NCBI RefSeq assembly: GCF_000349845.1
Contig: NC_020829.1
Span: 5,401,001 to 5,465,000, forward strand
DNA length: 64,000 nucleotides
DNA from: Pseudomonas sp. ATCC 13867
GTDB lineage: Bacteria; Pseudomonadota; Gammaproteobacteria; Pseudomonadales; Pseudomonadaceae
Reading direction: 5' to 3'
Made by a program: the position numbers and the translations under genes. How positions within the stretch are numbered: position 1 is the stretch's first letter; the number at the start of each line of letters is the position of its first letter. Below the pieces are notes generated by a model. It had not been told where the DNA came from, did no database searches, and saw nothing but the letters and a program-made list of their open reading frames with translations. Positions 1 through 10,092 of this stretch are shown piece by piece.

Positions 1-1462
<1,462 letters not shown>

Positions 1463-1481
1463 TCGCCCCACGCGTATAGAA

Positions 1482-1510
1482 GGCGGGTACCGCAAGGGCC
1501 CGCCTTTTTT
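1482..1510 (+). terminator. Rho-independent terminator of xpt
   Basis: A GGCGGG stem pairs with CCCGCC across an 11-base loop and is followed directly by six T residues. It lies 20 bases after the xpt stop codon. Confidence 0.85.
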
Positions 1511-1522
1511 CATGCCCGTGTC

Positions 1523-1590
1523 CCGGCGGATCTTGTCCGCGATCCGCCGGCAGACGGCCGTGCGGTTCGCGCGCAAGCTCGCTCGTTCCG
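1523..1590. repeat. REP-type hairpin, second subtype
   Basis: A perfect 10-bp stem (CCGGCGGATC pairing with GATCCGCCGG, loop TTGTCCGC) is followed by a half REP (GTTCGCGCGCAAGCTCGCTC). It lies between the convergent xpt and cycB. The GGA...TCCGCGAT core is also seen near 60000. Confidence 0.7.
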
Positions 1591-1664
1591 TACTGACCGT
1601 CAGCCCCGCCAGCAGCAGGCGCTGGAGCGGTTTCGCCGCGCAGTGCTGCACAGATCGCAGGCAT

Positions 1665-1687
1665 GAAAAAGCCGCCCGGAGGCGGCT
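1665..1687 (-). terminator. Rho-independent terminator of cycB
   Basis: GCCGCC and GGCGGC arms with a four-base loop are followed on the minus strand by a T-rich run. It lies 20 bases beyond the cycB stop. Confidence 0.8.
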
Positions 1688-1707
1688 CTTTCGGCACAGG
1701 CCGGCGC

Positions 1708-2136
1708 TTACAGGCCAGACATGTTATGAATCGCGGCTTTCAGCTCGTCATCCGAGCAGTCGGCACAGGTGCCTTTCGGCGGCATGGCGTTGAAGCCGGA
1801 GATGGCCTTGGCCAGCAGGCCATCGATACCACCCTGCTCCTTCGCACGCTTGTCCCATTCAGCCTTGTCGCCCACTTTCGGCGCGCCCAGCAAGCCGGTG
1901 CCGTGGCAGTTGGTGCAGACCTTGCCGACGATCTCTTCGCCCGAACGCGGAGCACCGCCGCCACCGGCCGATGCGACGGCGCCAACGCCTTCGCATTCCT
2001 GACCCTGTACGCAGACTTTCCCCACTGGTTCGAGACGCTTGGCAATGGCGTCATCGTTGGTCGCGGCCTGAGCGCTTACAGCCCACAGGGCCAGCACGGC
2101 AGCTTGGGCTGCCAGCATTTTTTTAATCAGGTTCAC
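1708..2136 (-). CDS. cycB: Cytochrome c5 family protein
   Basis: About 142 residues with an N-terminal signal peptide (LIKKMLAAQAAVLALWAVSAQA), so the product is exported to the periplasm. A single class I heme c site CTNCH is visible. The methionine-containing stretch GFNAMPPKGTCADCSDDEL contains the C-terminal cysteine pair typical of cytochrome c5. Between the signal and the heme domain lies a linker holding two further cysteines and a glycine-rich stretch. GTG at 2136 is taken as the start because GAGG stands eight bases upstream; an in-frame ATG at 2163 would add nine residues before the signal peptide. The likely role is electron transfer to a terminal oxidase or periplasmic reductase; the exact partner is not shown by the sequence. 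Confidence 0.88.
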   Translation of the reverse strand: MNLIKKMLAAQAAVLALWAVSAQAATNDDAIAKRLEPVGKVCVQGQECEGVGAVASAGGGGAPRSGEEIVGKVCTNCHGTGLLGAPKVGDKAEWDKRAKEQGGIDGLLAKAISGFNAMPPKGTCADCSDDELKAAIHNMSGL

Positions 2137-2312
2137 CCTTTCACCCTCATCGTGGCTTATCACACCCAGGCGCGGTAGCAGTCATCACAGTCTCGGGCCG
2201 CGCGGGCGGGCGCAAGTATAACGGCAAAGCCCGCAAGCTCGAAACAATTGCACTACCTTGTCGGGCCTTGCGGCATTAGGTCGCAGCTGGTCTGGCCGGT
2301 CCTACCGGCTGT

Positions 2313-2861
2313 TCAAAAATTTGCCGGTGTGGTGGCGCTGATCAGCCGCGCCGGGGCATCGAATGGATTGCGGAAACGGTGGGGCTTGGTGCTATCGAAA
2401 TAGTAGCTGTCGCCGCGTTCGAGCACGAAGATCTCATCGCCGACAGTCAGCTCCAGGCGGCCTTCGACCAGTACGCCAGTCTCTTCGCCTTCGTGGGCGT
2501 ACATGTCGTCGCCGGTGTCGGAGCCCGGCGGATAAGTCTCGTCGAGGAGGGTGATGGCGCGACTGGGATAGTCCTTGCCGACCAGCTTCATGATGATCGA
2601 GCCGCTGGACAGGTCGCTGAGTTCGTCTGCCTTGTAGACCACCGGGGTATTGCTGTTCTGTTCCAGATCCAGGGAGAAGAACTCGACCAGGGACATCGGA
2701 ATACCACCCAGCACTTTCTTCAGCGAGCTGATGGAGGGGCTGACGCTGTTCTTCTCGATCATCGAGATCGTGCTGTTGGTCACACCCGCCCGTTTGGCGA
2801 GTTCGCGCTGGGACAAACCTTTGAGCTTACGGATGGCTTGCAGACGAGCACCGACGTCCAA
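2313..2861 (-). CDS. pauR: XRE-cupin polyamine catabolism repressor PauR
   Basis: 182 residues: an N-terminal helix-turn-helix of the XRE type (SQRELAKRAGVTNSTISMIE, about residues 18-37), then a C-terminal cupin fold (about 110-180, with YAHEGEETGVLVEGRLEL). The length and N-terminus match P. aeruginosa PA5301 (PauR), which represses the pau genes and responds to putrescine and cadaverine. The start is a TTG at 2861 with a strong AAGGAGG nine bases upstream; the frame runs on to 2957, but that part has no ribosome site. It is transcribed away from dadX. Target genes pauB4-like and kauB lie 8-13 kb downstream in this window. Assignment rests on family and synteny. Confidence 0.88.
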   Translation of the reverse strand: MDVGARLQAIRKLKGLSQRELAKRAGVTNSTISMIEKNSVSPSISSLKKVLGGIPMSLVEFFSLDLEQNSNTPVVYKADELSDLSSGSIIMKLVGKDYPSRAITLLDETYPPGSDTGDDMYAHEGEETGVLVEGRLELTVGDEIFVLERGDSYYFDSTKPHRFRNPFDAPARLISATTPANF

Positions 2862-3025
2862 GGGTGGGGTCCTCCTTATTCTTGTGTTCAGGCAGGCTCT
2901 GAAAGGCAGAACCCGCAAACGGCTTGAGCCGAGCGGGTTCCAAGTGCCACGTATCATGGCAACACCGTTCAGTATTTACAACAGATCGACTGTCGATCCT
3001 GCGCAAACTTTACGGACGGTCCCCG

Positions 3026-4105
3026 TCACTCGCCGCTATAGACCCTCGGCACGCGCTTGAGGTTGCAGAACAGCTGGTAGGGAATACTGCCGCAGAGTGC
3101 AGCGAGCTGGCTGGCGGGAACGTTCGGCCCCCAGAGCTCGACGCGACTGCCCAGGCCGGCGGCCGGCAGGTCGGTCAGATCGACGGTGAGCATATCCATC
3201 GACACTCGACCGATGATGCGGCTGGGCTTGCCGTCGATGAACACCGGCGTGCCATCCGGCGCATGGCGCGGATAGCCGTCGGCGTACCCCATCGCCACCA
3301 CGCCGACGCGTACCGGACGGTCGGCGACGAAGCGCGCGCCGTAGCCCACCGGCTCGCCGGCCGGCAGTTCGCGGAGGCTGATGATCTTGGATTCCAGGGT
3401 CATCACCGGGCGCAGCTGGTCGGCCAGCGGGTGCGCCTGTTCGAACGGGGTGGCGCCGTAGAGCATGATGCCGGGGCGCACCCAGTCGCTGGGCACTTCG
3501 GACCAGCCGAGGATGCCGGGGGAATTGCGCAGGCTGACTTCATGGCCCTGGCCCACGGCTTCGCGCACTGCCTGGAAGGCCGCGACCTGCTCCTGGGTAC
3601 GCACGCAGCCCAGTTCGTCGGCGCGGGCGAAGTGGCTCATCAGTACCACCTTGGCCACGTGGGGCAGCGCCTTCAGGCGCGCCAGGGCGGCAGCGTAGTC
3701 CTGCGGGAAGAAGCCGACGCGGTGCATGCCCGAGTCCATCTTCAGCCAGAGGGTCAGCGGCTTGCCCGGACGGGCGCGCTCGATGGCCTCCAGTTGCCAG
3801 ACCGAGTGCACCACGCACCACAGGTCATGCGCTTCGATCAGTTCCAGCTCGCTGGCTTCGAAGAAGCCTTCGAGCAGCAGGATCGGCGCGCGGATACCGG
3901 CGTCGCGCAACTCCAGCGCTTCCTCGATGCAGGCTACGGCGAAACCGTCGGCCTCGGCTTCCAGCGCGCGGGCACAGACCACGGCACCGTGGCCATAGGC
4001 ATCGGCCTTGACCACCGCCAGCGCTCGCGCGCCGCTGACTTCACGGGCCAGACGGTAGTTGTGGCGCAGGGCGGCAAGATCGATCAGGGCACGGGCGGGA
4101 CGCAT
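3026..4105 (-). CDS. dadX: Catabolic alanine racemase
   Basis: 359 residues, the usual size of PLP-dependent alanine racemases. The PLP lysine is K33 in [11 protein letters not shown]. The second catalytic residue is the tyrosine in PVGYGARF. The C-terminal beta domain ends [12 protein letters not shown]. DadX converts L-alanine to D-alanine so that DadA can oxidise it. It is the last gene of the dadA-ridA-dadX group, but is separated from the RidA gene by 79 bases that hold a terminator-like hairpin, so its expression may be lower than that of dadA or partly independent. Confidence 0.95.
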   Translation of the reverse strand: MRPARALIDLAALRHNYRLAREVSGARALAVVKADAYGHGAVVCARALEAEADGFAVACIEEALELRDAGIRAPILLLEGFFEASELELIEAHDLWCVVHSVWQLEAIERARPGKPLTLWLKMDSGMHRVGFFPQDYAAALARLKALPHVAKVVLMSHFARADELGCVRTQEQVAAFQAVREAVGQGHEVSLRNSPGILGWSEVPSDWVRPGIMLYGATPFEQAHPLADQLRPVMTLESKIISLRELPAGEPVGYGARFVADRPVRVGVVAMGYADGYPRHAPDGTPVFIDGKPSRIIGRVSMDMLTVDLTDLPAAGLGSRVELWGPNVPASQLAALCGSIPYQLFCNLKRVPRVYSGE

Positions 4106-4145
4106 GGCGAGGCTCTCTTGTGGGGTGGATCAAGAACAGAAGGCG

Positions 4146-4170
4146 AAAAAAACCCGGCACTGCGGCCGGG
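4146..4170 (-). terminator. Intra-operon terminator between ridA-like gene and dadX
   Basis: Read on the minus strand, CCCGGC pairs with GCCGGG across a six-base loop and is followed by seven T residues. It lies 15 bases after the RidA stop and 40 bases before the dadX start. This is a canonical intrinsic terminator inside the dad gene group. Confidence 0.75.
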
Positions 4171-4184
4171 CCACGCAAAAACAA

Positions 4185-4538
4185 TCAGGGCAGGGCGGCG
4201 ATGACCGAGATCTCGACCCGGATCTCCGGGTAGCACAGCCGGGCCTCGACGGTGGCGCGGGCCGGGCCGGCACCCTCCGGCAGCCACTGGTCCCAGACGC
4301 TGTTCATCCCGGCGAAATCCACGGCGACGTTCTTCAGGTAGATGGTCGCCGAGAGGATCCGCGAGGTATCGGTGCCGGCCTCTTCGAGCAGACGCTCGAT
4401 ACTGGCCAGGACCTCGCGGGTCTGCTGCTCGACGCCACCGGAAAGATCGTCCGCCACCTGTCCGGCGAGGTACACCGTGCCGTTGTGGACAACGGCCTGG
4501 CTCATCCGCTGATTAGTGTGCAGGCGCTGGATGGCCAT
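4185..4538 (-). CDS. RidA family protein of the dad operon
   Basis: 117 residues of the RidA/YjgF/Rid fold ([17 protein letters not shown], and ISVIAALP at the end). Rid proteins hydrolyse reactive enamine/imine intermediates. In this operon the likely substrate is 2-iminopropionate or a similar imine released when DadA oxidises D-alanine. Its start overlaps the end of dadA by 26 bases, which suggests translational coupling. The arginine that binds the substrate carboxylate in RidA proper is not obvious in its normal context, so it may belong to another Rid subgroup. Confidence 0.88.
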   Translation of the reverse strand: MAIQRLHTNQRMSQAVVHNGTVYLAGQVADDLSGGVEQQTREVLASIERLLEEAGTDTSRILSATIYLKNVAVDFAGMNSVWDQWLPEGAGPARATVEARLCYPEIRVEISVIAALP

Positions 4539-5808
4539 TCTGAGCCTCCGAGGCGGAACCGTAGCGGGAGATGTCCAGACCTTCGGTGCTGATCTGCGGA
4601 CGCTTCTTCGCCATCAGGTCGGCGAGGTAGCGACCCGAGCCGCACGCCATCGTCCAGCCCAGGGTGCCGTGGCCGGTGTTGAGGAACAGGTTGCGGTAGC
4701 GGGTGGCGCCGACGATCGGGGTGCCATCCGGGGTGGCCGGGCGCAGGCCGGTCCAGAACTCCGCCCGGCTGACGTCGCCGCCTTCCGGGTAGAGGTCGGT
4801 GGTGATCATTTCCAGGGTGGCGCGGCGGCGCGGGTTCAGCGACAGGTCGAAGCCGGCGATTTCCGCCATACCGCCCACGCGGATACGCTGGTCGAAGCGG
4901 GTGATCGCGACCTTGTAGGTCTCGTCGAGGATGGTCGAGGTCGGTGCCATGTCCGGGTTGGTGATCGGCACGGTCAACGAGTAGCCCTTGAGCGGGTAGA
5001 CCGGGGCGTCGATACCCAGCGGCTTGAGCATCTGCGGCGAGTAGCTGCCCAGCGCCAGCACGTAGCGGTCGGCGGTGACCAGTTCGCCATCGACCCAGAC
5101 GCCGTTGATGCGGTCGCCGGCGAAGTCCAGGCGCTGGATGTCCTGGCCGAAGCGGAACTCCACACCCAGGGCCTTGGCCATCTCGGCCAGCTTGGTGGTG
5201 AACATCTGGCAGTCGCCGGTCTGGTCGTTGGGCAGGCGCAGGGCGCCGACCAACTTGTCGGCCACCTTGGCCAGGGCCGGCTCGACGCGGGCGATGCCGG
5301 CGCGATCGAGCACTTCATAGGGAACGCCGGTGCTTTCCAGGACAGCGATGTCCTTGGCGGCGGAATCCAGCTGGGCCTGGGTGCGGAACAGCTGGGTGGT
5401 GCCCAGGGAGCGGCCTTCGTAGGTGATACCGGTCTCGGCGCGCAGTTCGTCGAGGCAGTCGCGGCTGTACTCGGACAGGCGCACCATGCGCTCCTTGTTC
5501 ACCGCGTAGCTCTTGGCGTTGCAGTTGCGCAGCATCTGCCACATCCAGGCGTACTGGCTGGGGTCGCCGGTCAGCTTGATGGCCAGCGGGGCGTGGGTCT
5601 GCATCAGCCACTTCATGGCCTTGAGCGGAATGCCCGGGGCGGCCCAGGGCGAGGCATAGCCAGGGGACACCTGGCCGGCGTTGGCGAAGCTGGTCTCCAG
5701 GGCCGGGCCGGGCTGGCGGTCGACGACGACCACTTCGAAGCCCGCGCGGGCGAGATAGTAAGCACTGGCGGTACCGATCACACCGCTGCCGAGCACCAGA
5801 ACACGCAT
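4513..5808 (-). CDS. dadA: D-amino acid dehydrogenase small subunit
   Basis: 431 residues. The N-terminal Rossmann motif for FAD is [20 protein letters not shown], followed by VVVDRQ. The DAO domain continues to the C-terminal [20 protein letters not shown]. The enzyme oxidises D-alanine and other D-amino acids to the 2-oxo acid and ammonia, passing electrons to the respiratory chain at the inner membrane. The ribosome site GGGAGG lies six bases before the ATG. It is the first gene of dadA-ridA-dadX. The upstream region holds a large palindrome, and the Lrp-family gene dadR lies 3.6 kb away. Confidence 0.96.
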   Translation of the reverse strand: MRVLVLGSGVIGTASAYYLARAGFEVVVVDRQPGPALETSFANAGQVSPGYASPWAAPGIPLKAMKWLMQTHAPLAIKLTGDPSQYAWMWQMLRNCNAKSYAVNKERMVRLSEYSRDCLDELRAETGITYEGRSLGTTQLFRTQAQLDSAAKDIAVLESTGVPYEVLDRAGIARVEPALAKVADKLVGALRLPNDQTGDCQMFTTKLAEMAKALGVEFRFGQDIQRLDFAGDRINGVWVDGELVTADRYVLALGSYSPQMLKPLGIDAPVYPLKGYSLTVPITNPDMAPTSTILDETYKVAITRFDQRIRVGGMAEIAGFDLSLNPRRRATLEMITTDLYPEGGDVSRAEFWTGLRPATPDGTPIVGATRYRNLFLNTGHGTLGWTMACGSGRYLADLMAKKRPQISTEGLDISRYGSASEAQNGHPAPAH

Positions 5809-6169
5809 TCTTTGCCTCCCACGCCGCGTCAGAACGCGGACGTTTTTTATTCTGAACGTAGATGCGCGCAGTATAGGAAGACAGCGTCAGTGATATTCAC
5901 TATTTAACAATTGGTATTTGTCGAAAAATCCTGGCAAAAGCCGCAATTGTGGAGGGACATCCACCAGGATAAAGCGCTTTTCACCTGAAACCGAATGGTC
6001 GATGATCTGGCGAAATTTTCGCCAGATCAGGAAGAAATATCGAACGACGATCAATCTGCCGGAACTTCTCTCGCCAGAGCCCGACCAGGCACGACTTACC
6101 TGCCTCCGATGGCCCTCTCCCCACCCTCCGCCACGGACGACGGTGGGCAGGGAAATTCCCTTGGAAGGC
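5809..6169 (-). promoter_or_regulatory. dadA upstream region with 25-bp palindrome
   Basis: 361 bases without a gene between dadA and ydbL. At 6004-6028 there is a perfect palindrome with 12-bp arms and a single central T (arm GATCTGGCGAAA). Its AT-rich centre with GC-rich flanks is compatible with an Lrp/AsnC-family operator, so DadR binding is plausible. AT-rich stretches at 5890-5930 (ATTTAACAATTGG) may hold the dadA promoter, but I cannot pick boxes with confidence. The part from 6060 to 6169 shows no recognisable feature. Confidence 0.55.
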
Positions 6170-6514
6170 CTACTTGCGCACCCACTGACCATTGACCTGC
6201 ACGTACTGCCCCGAAGGCGTGCGCTCGATGGCCTTCTTCCCGGCCAGGGTTTCCACGTCCTTGAGGGTGGCGCCGCTCTGGCTGGCGACCTTCTGGTACT
6301 CGGCACGGCGCGCGGCGTTGATCTGCGCGGCGATGTCGGCGGCCTGGCCGCTGTTGCTGACGACGCCCAGGTAGCCGTCGGCCTGCTCGCCGACCAGTCC
6401 CTGGGACTTGGCGCCGCCGAGGGCGGACATGGCCTGCTCCAGGCTCATCGCCATGACCGGCAGGCTGAGGCAGAGGGCAACCAGCGCGGTACCCAGTTTG
6501 CGGTGCAATTTCAT
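6170..6514 (-). CDS. ydbL: YdbL family (DUF1318) periplasmic protein
   Basis: 114 residues with a signal peptide (ALVALCLSLPVMAMS). The mature part, with the stretch LVGEQADGYLGVV near residue 40 and a C-terminus AIERTPSGQYVQVNGQWVRK, matches the YdbL/DUF1318 family. It is the last gene of a ydbH-ynbE-ydbL unit. In E. coli YdbH and YnbE form a complex that helps move phospholipids to the outer membrane, and YdbL is thought to modulate it. The function here is inferred from the family and the conserved trio. Confidence 0.85.
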   Translation of the reverse strand: MKLHRKLGTALVALCLSLPVMAMSLEQAMSALGGAKSQGLVGEQADGYLGVVSNSGQAADIAAQINAARRAEYQKVASQSGATLKDVETLAGKKAIERTPSGQYVQVNGQWVRK

Positions 6515-6528
6515 GAAAAGGCTCCTTC

Positions 6529-6720
6529 TCAGAACAGGCCGCTGTTCTCGTTGATGATGCCGTCGAGCGCCTTGTCGACCTTGATATAGATCTCGTGCTC
6601 GATCTTCACGTTGAGGTTGATGTTGATCGGCTCCTTCGGGGCGGCCAGTTGCACGGTGGGCGTGCAGCCCTGGGCGAGGCCGGCCAGGAGCAGGAATGGG
6701 AGTAAGGCGCGAAGGCGCAT
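6529..6720 (-). CDS. ynbE: YnbE-like outer membrane lipoprotein
   Basis: 63 residues. The lipobox LAQGC is preceded by a hydrophobic signal (ALLPFLLLAG). The mature part (PININLNVKIEHEIYIKVDKAL) matches the small YnbE lipoprotein, which pairs with the C-terminus of YdbH. The ATG at 6720 is chosen because AAGGAG lies seven bases upstream; an earlier in-frame start at 6741 would overlap ydbH and spoil the signal peptide. It is separated from ydbL by 14 bases. Confidence 0.85.
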   Translation of the reverse strand: MRLRALLPFLLLAGLAQGCTPTVQLAAPKEPININLNVKIEHEIYIKVDKALDGIINENSGLF

Positions 6721-6737
6721 CGGGGTTCTCCTTGCGG

Positions 6738-9296
6738 TCATGGCGCGGCGGCCGGGTCGTTGCGCAGGCGCTCCTGCACGCGCTGGCGAATGGTGTCGCT
6801 GACCCGCTCGCTCAGTTGCAGGCTGGTGAGCAGCTTGGGCACGTTCTCCTCCAGGTTGACGTTGAGGTTGATCGGCCGGCCCTGCTCCAGCGCGGGGTTG
6901 TGCCCGCTCAGGCTCAAGGCGAGCAGCAGCTTGCCGGTGTCATCATAATCCACCGTGCTGGACAGCTTGTCGTAGCGGAAATCGTCGATGGCGGTCGCCA
7001 GCAATTGCATGGCCGGGTTGCTCCGTCCCAGGGAGCGGATCTTCTCCGAACGGAACTGCAGCACCCCCGGCGCGCGTGCGGCGACCTGGCCGCCGCGAAT
7101 ATTCAACTTCCCCTTCTCCAGACGCAGCGGCAGCGTGCCGTCGAGGATTCCCGTGCCGGTCAGTCCTTCCGCCGGATAGGCCTTGAGGATCGCCTCCAGC
7201 GACAGGCCTTCGAGCTTGAGCATCTGACCCTGGCCCGGTGCGGAAAGATCCACCGCGCCAGCCGGCAGCCAGGCGCGCCCGTCGAACAGCGCCAGCTCCG
7301 CCTGGCGCCAATCGATACGGCCGGCCAAGGGTGCCGCCAATGCGGCCTTGTAGTTGCCCTGCAGGATCAGCGGGCCGAGTGTCACACCGGGGTTGAGCGT
7401 GGCGATCTTCAGCTGCGGCAACTGCAGCTCCAACTGCGTGCCTTTCAGGCCGAGCTTCGCCTGCAGGTCGAGCCCGTGAACTTCGCTGCGGTCATAGACG
7501 CCTTCCAGCCCCTGTCCGCGCAGTTGCAGATCGAGGTTCTGCGGCGCGCTGCCCGGTGGTAGACGCCAGTTCAGCGCGAGACTCGCCTTGCCGTTGTTCA
7601 GGCCGAGCAGCGGCGGCCAGTCAGCCAGGGACTTCTCCAGCGGGTTGCCGGTACGCAGGAAAAACTCCGGCAGCCGCGCGTCGAGACTCAGCCCCGTGTT
7701 CGCCGCGTTGCTCAGATCGACCGTGGCGTTCAGCCCGCCGCCGTTCTGCAACCGCCCCTTGAACTGCTGGACATCGAGGCTGACGGACAACTCACCCTTG
7801 GCACTCCAGGCCAGCGGCTTGACGCGGGGTTGGCGCAGTTCGCCCAGTGCCAGTTGCAGTGGCGCGGCCAGTTGCAGGCCCAGTGGGGCATCGGCGGGAT
7901 AGGCCAGGTTGAAGGCGCCCTTGCCAAGGATGGCGCTGAGCTTGCTGATCCTGAGCGCTGCCGGCCCGCTCAGGGTACCGACCTGCACGTGCGGGCCGGC
8001 AGCGAAGGCCAGGGTCGCCGACTGCCTGTCCACCCGGCCGTCAAAGCGCATATCGAGACGGCTGTTGGCCGCGCGCAGGCCAGCCACGTCCAGGTGCGGA
8101 ACCTTGCCCTCCAGTCGCGCCTCATTCAATTGCAGCGCCAGAGGGGTCGCTTCCAGCAGCGCCACCCGCGAGCGCAGGCGCAGGTCGGCGGCGCCGATGG
8201 CGCGCAGGTCGGCCCGCACGCTGCCGGCCTCGTCGTCCACGCCGGGTTCCAGGCGCAATGTCAGGCGCGCCGGGCGCAGGCCGACCGGCAGCGCCTGCAG
8301 CCAGTCGCCGTAGAGATCGGACAGGCGCAGGTCGCCGCCGATCACCGAGGGCCGCCAGCCCGTTTCACCGGCGCTGGCGACCAGCCGCAGGTCCCCCTGC
8401 AGGTTACCCAGGCCGGGCAGTGGCCAAGGCTGGGGGAGTTGCAGGGCAAGATCGACGCTGCCGCGGCCATCGCGCAGCCCCGGCCAGTCCGGCCAGGCGG
8501 CATCACCGGCCAGGGTGGCGTCCCAGCTCAGGCGCAGGCGGCCGGCTTCGGGAATCGGCAGCGGCAGGTTCGGCGTGGGCAGCCACATGCCGAACCAGTT
8601 GCGCACCGCCTGGACCGGTGGCACCGCGGGGCTGGCCAGGGTTCCGGCAAGCTGGCGGCTAGCCGGCGCCCAGCTCGATTGCAGGGACAGCAGTGGCTCG
8701 TTATCCAGATAGCTGTCCAGTTGCAGGCGCCATTGTCCCTCGCCGGGCTGCAGCAACCCGTTGAAGGCCATTTGCTGGCCGCCCTGGCGCAACTCGCCAC
8801 CCAATGCGGCGGCGCCACCCGGCAGTTGCTCCCAGTGCGCGCTGCCGTTCAGCGAGCAGCGCTGCTCGCGGGCGCAGGGCAGTTCGACGCTCACCCGCTC
8901 CAGGGCCAGACGGCCGGGCAACAACGCCAGCCAGCGCCCCAGTTGCTCTGGCGCCGGCAGTGCGCCCGAGCTTTCCACCGCGTCCGGCCACTGCCGCACG
9001 TCCAGAGTCTGCGCCGACACTTCCGCCAACCGCCAACGACCATCCGCATACTGCGGCCAGCCCACCCGCAGTCGTTCGAGGCGAACCGCGAGCCGGCCGC
9101 CCTCCGGGGTCTGGCGCTGCAGCGCGAGGTGCTCCAGCCGCAGTCCGGTGCGCGAAACACCCAGGCCCTGCCACTGCTCGATGCTCACGCCGGCGCCGGC
9201 CAGCAGCCGCGGGACCGCCAGCCACACGCCGCCCGCCGCCAGCGCCAGGATCAGCAACAGCAGCAACAGGGCAGTGCGCAGACGCGGTAACGACAT
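6738..9296 (-). CDS. ydbH: YdbH-like AsmA-type intermembrane lipid transport protein
   Basis: 852 residues, close to the size of YdbH of E. coli (about 880). It starts with one transmembrane helix (TALLLLLLILALAAGGVWLAVP) and continues as a long, leucine-rich region of beta-strand repeats typical of AsmA-like bridge proteins. The C-terminal part (ATAIDDFRYDKLSSTVDYDDTG, then NLNVNLEENVPKLL) matches the YdbH end that contacts YnbE. It is anchored in the inner membrane and spans the periplasm. In E. coli it is redundant with TamB and YhdP for phospholipid transport. It is first in the unit ydbH-ynbE-ydbL, with short gaps. Confidence 0.85.
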   Translation of the reverse strand: MSLPRLRTALLLLLLILALAAGGVWLAVPRLLAGAGVSIEQWQGLGVSRTGLRLEHLALQRQTPEGGRLAVRLERLRVGWPQYADGRWRLAEVSAQTLDVRQWPDAVESSGALPAPEQLGRWLALLPGRLALERVSVELPCAREQRCSLNGSAHWEQLPGGAAALGGELRQGGQQMAFNGLLQPGEGQWRLQLDSYLDNEPLLSLQSSWAPASRQLAGTLASPAVPPVQAVRNWFGMWLPTPNLPLPIPEAGRLRLSWDATLAGDAAWPDWPGLRDGRGSVDLALQLPQPWPLPGLGNLQGDLRLVASAGETGWRPSVIGGDLRLSDLYGDWLQALPVGLRPARLTLRLEPGVDDEAGSVRADLRAIGAADLRLRSRVALLEATPLALQLNEARLEGKVPHLDVAGLRAANSRLDMRFDGRVDRQSATLAFAAGPHVQVGTLSGPAALRISKLSAILGKGAFNLAYPADAPLGLQLAAPLQLALGELRQPRVKPLAWSAKGELSVSLDVQQFKGRLQNGGGLNATVDLSNAANTGLSLDARLPEFFLRTGNPLEKSLADWPPLLGLNNGKASLALNWRLPPGSAPQNLDLQLRGQGLEGVYDRSEVHGLDLQAKLGLKGTQLELQLPQLKIATLNPGVTLGPLILQGNYKAALAAPLAGRIDWRQAELALFDGRAWLPAGAVDLSAPGQGQMLKLEGLSLEAILKAYPAEGLTGTGILDGTLPLRLEKGKLNIRGGQVAARAPGVLQFRSEKIRSLGRSNPAMQLLATAIDDFRYDKLSSTVDYDDTGKLLLALSLSGHNPALEQGRPINLNVNLEENVPKLLTSLQLSERVSDTIRQRVQERLRNDPAAAP

Positions 9297-9456
9297 GCCG
9301 GGCTCCAGGGGAAAAACGTCTGGCTCCGACCTTACAGTGGGAGCATGGGTCTACAGGCTGGCCAACGACCGCCGGAAGTTCAAGCGCAACCAGTGATATT
9401 CCCTGCACAACCGACTATATTGCCGACATTCCCCCAAAGCCGACGCCGGTCCACCG

Positions 9457-9945
9457 ATGAGAACCCAACACCAAAGCCGCCGCGAACTGGACAAGATCGA
9501 CCGCAATATCCTGCGCATCCTGCAGGAAGAAGGCCGAATCTCCTTCACCGAACTGGGCGAACGGGTCGGCCTTTCCACCACGCCCTGTACCGAGCGGGTA
9601 CGGCGGCTGGAGCGCGAAGGGATCATCATGGGCTACAACGCCCGCCTCAACCCGCAGTACCTCAAGGCCAGCCTGCTGGTATTCGTCGAGATCAGCCTGG
9701 ACTACAAGTCCGGCGATACCTTCGAGGACTTCCGCCGTTCGGTGCTCAAGCTGCCCCACGTGCTGGAATGCCACCTCGTCTCGGGCCACTTCGACTACCT
9801 GGTGAAGGCGCGCATCTCGGAGATGGCCTCCTACCGCAAGCTGCTGGGCGACATCCTGCTCAAGCTGCCGCACGTGCGCGAATCCAAGAGCTACATCGTC
9901 ATGGAAGAAGTAAAGGAAAGCCTGACTTTGCCCATCCCGGATTGA
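9457..9945 (+). CDS. dadR: Lrp/AsnC family regulator DadR
   Basis: 162 residues: an N-terminal AsnC-type winged helix (about 10-60, LDKIDRNILRILQEEGRISF and GLSTTPCTERVRRLEREGII), then the RAM/ligand-binding domain (HVLECHLVSGHFDYLVKARI). This is the expected size of Lrp in gammaproteobacteria. In P. aeruginosa the equivalent gene (PA5308, lrp/dadR) activates dadAX in response to L-alanine. Here it is transcribed divergently from ydbH and lies 3.6 kb from dadA. The name DadR rather than global Lrp is based on synteny. Confidence 0.9.
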   Translation: MRTQHQSRRELDKIDRNILRILQEEGRISFTELGERVGLSTTPCTERVRRLEREGIIMGYNARLNPQYLKASLLVFVEISLDYKSGDTFEDFRRSVLKLPHVLECHLVSGHFDYLVKARISEMASYRKLLGDILLKLPHVRESKSYIVMEEVKESLTLPIPD

Positions 9946-10092
9946 GAGCGGATTGAATTCCGGCTGATCGCGGCAACCTGCCAGACTTTTACAACTTTCC
10001 GGCTCTTTTTACGGCTCCGGCTATTGGCGTGGCGGGAAGTCGGCGTTTATCCTGCGTAAAATTTTAACAACATAAAAATCAGGATATCGCAC

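Noticed and set aside
2924..4204. A 426-codon open frame opposite dadX
   Set aside because: Shadow of dadX on the other strand.
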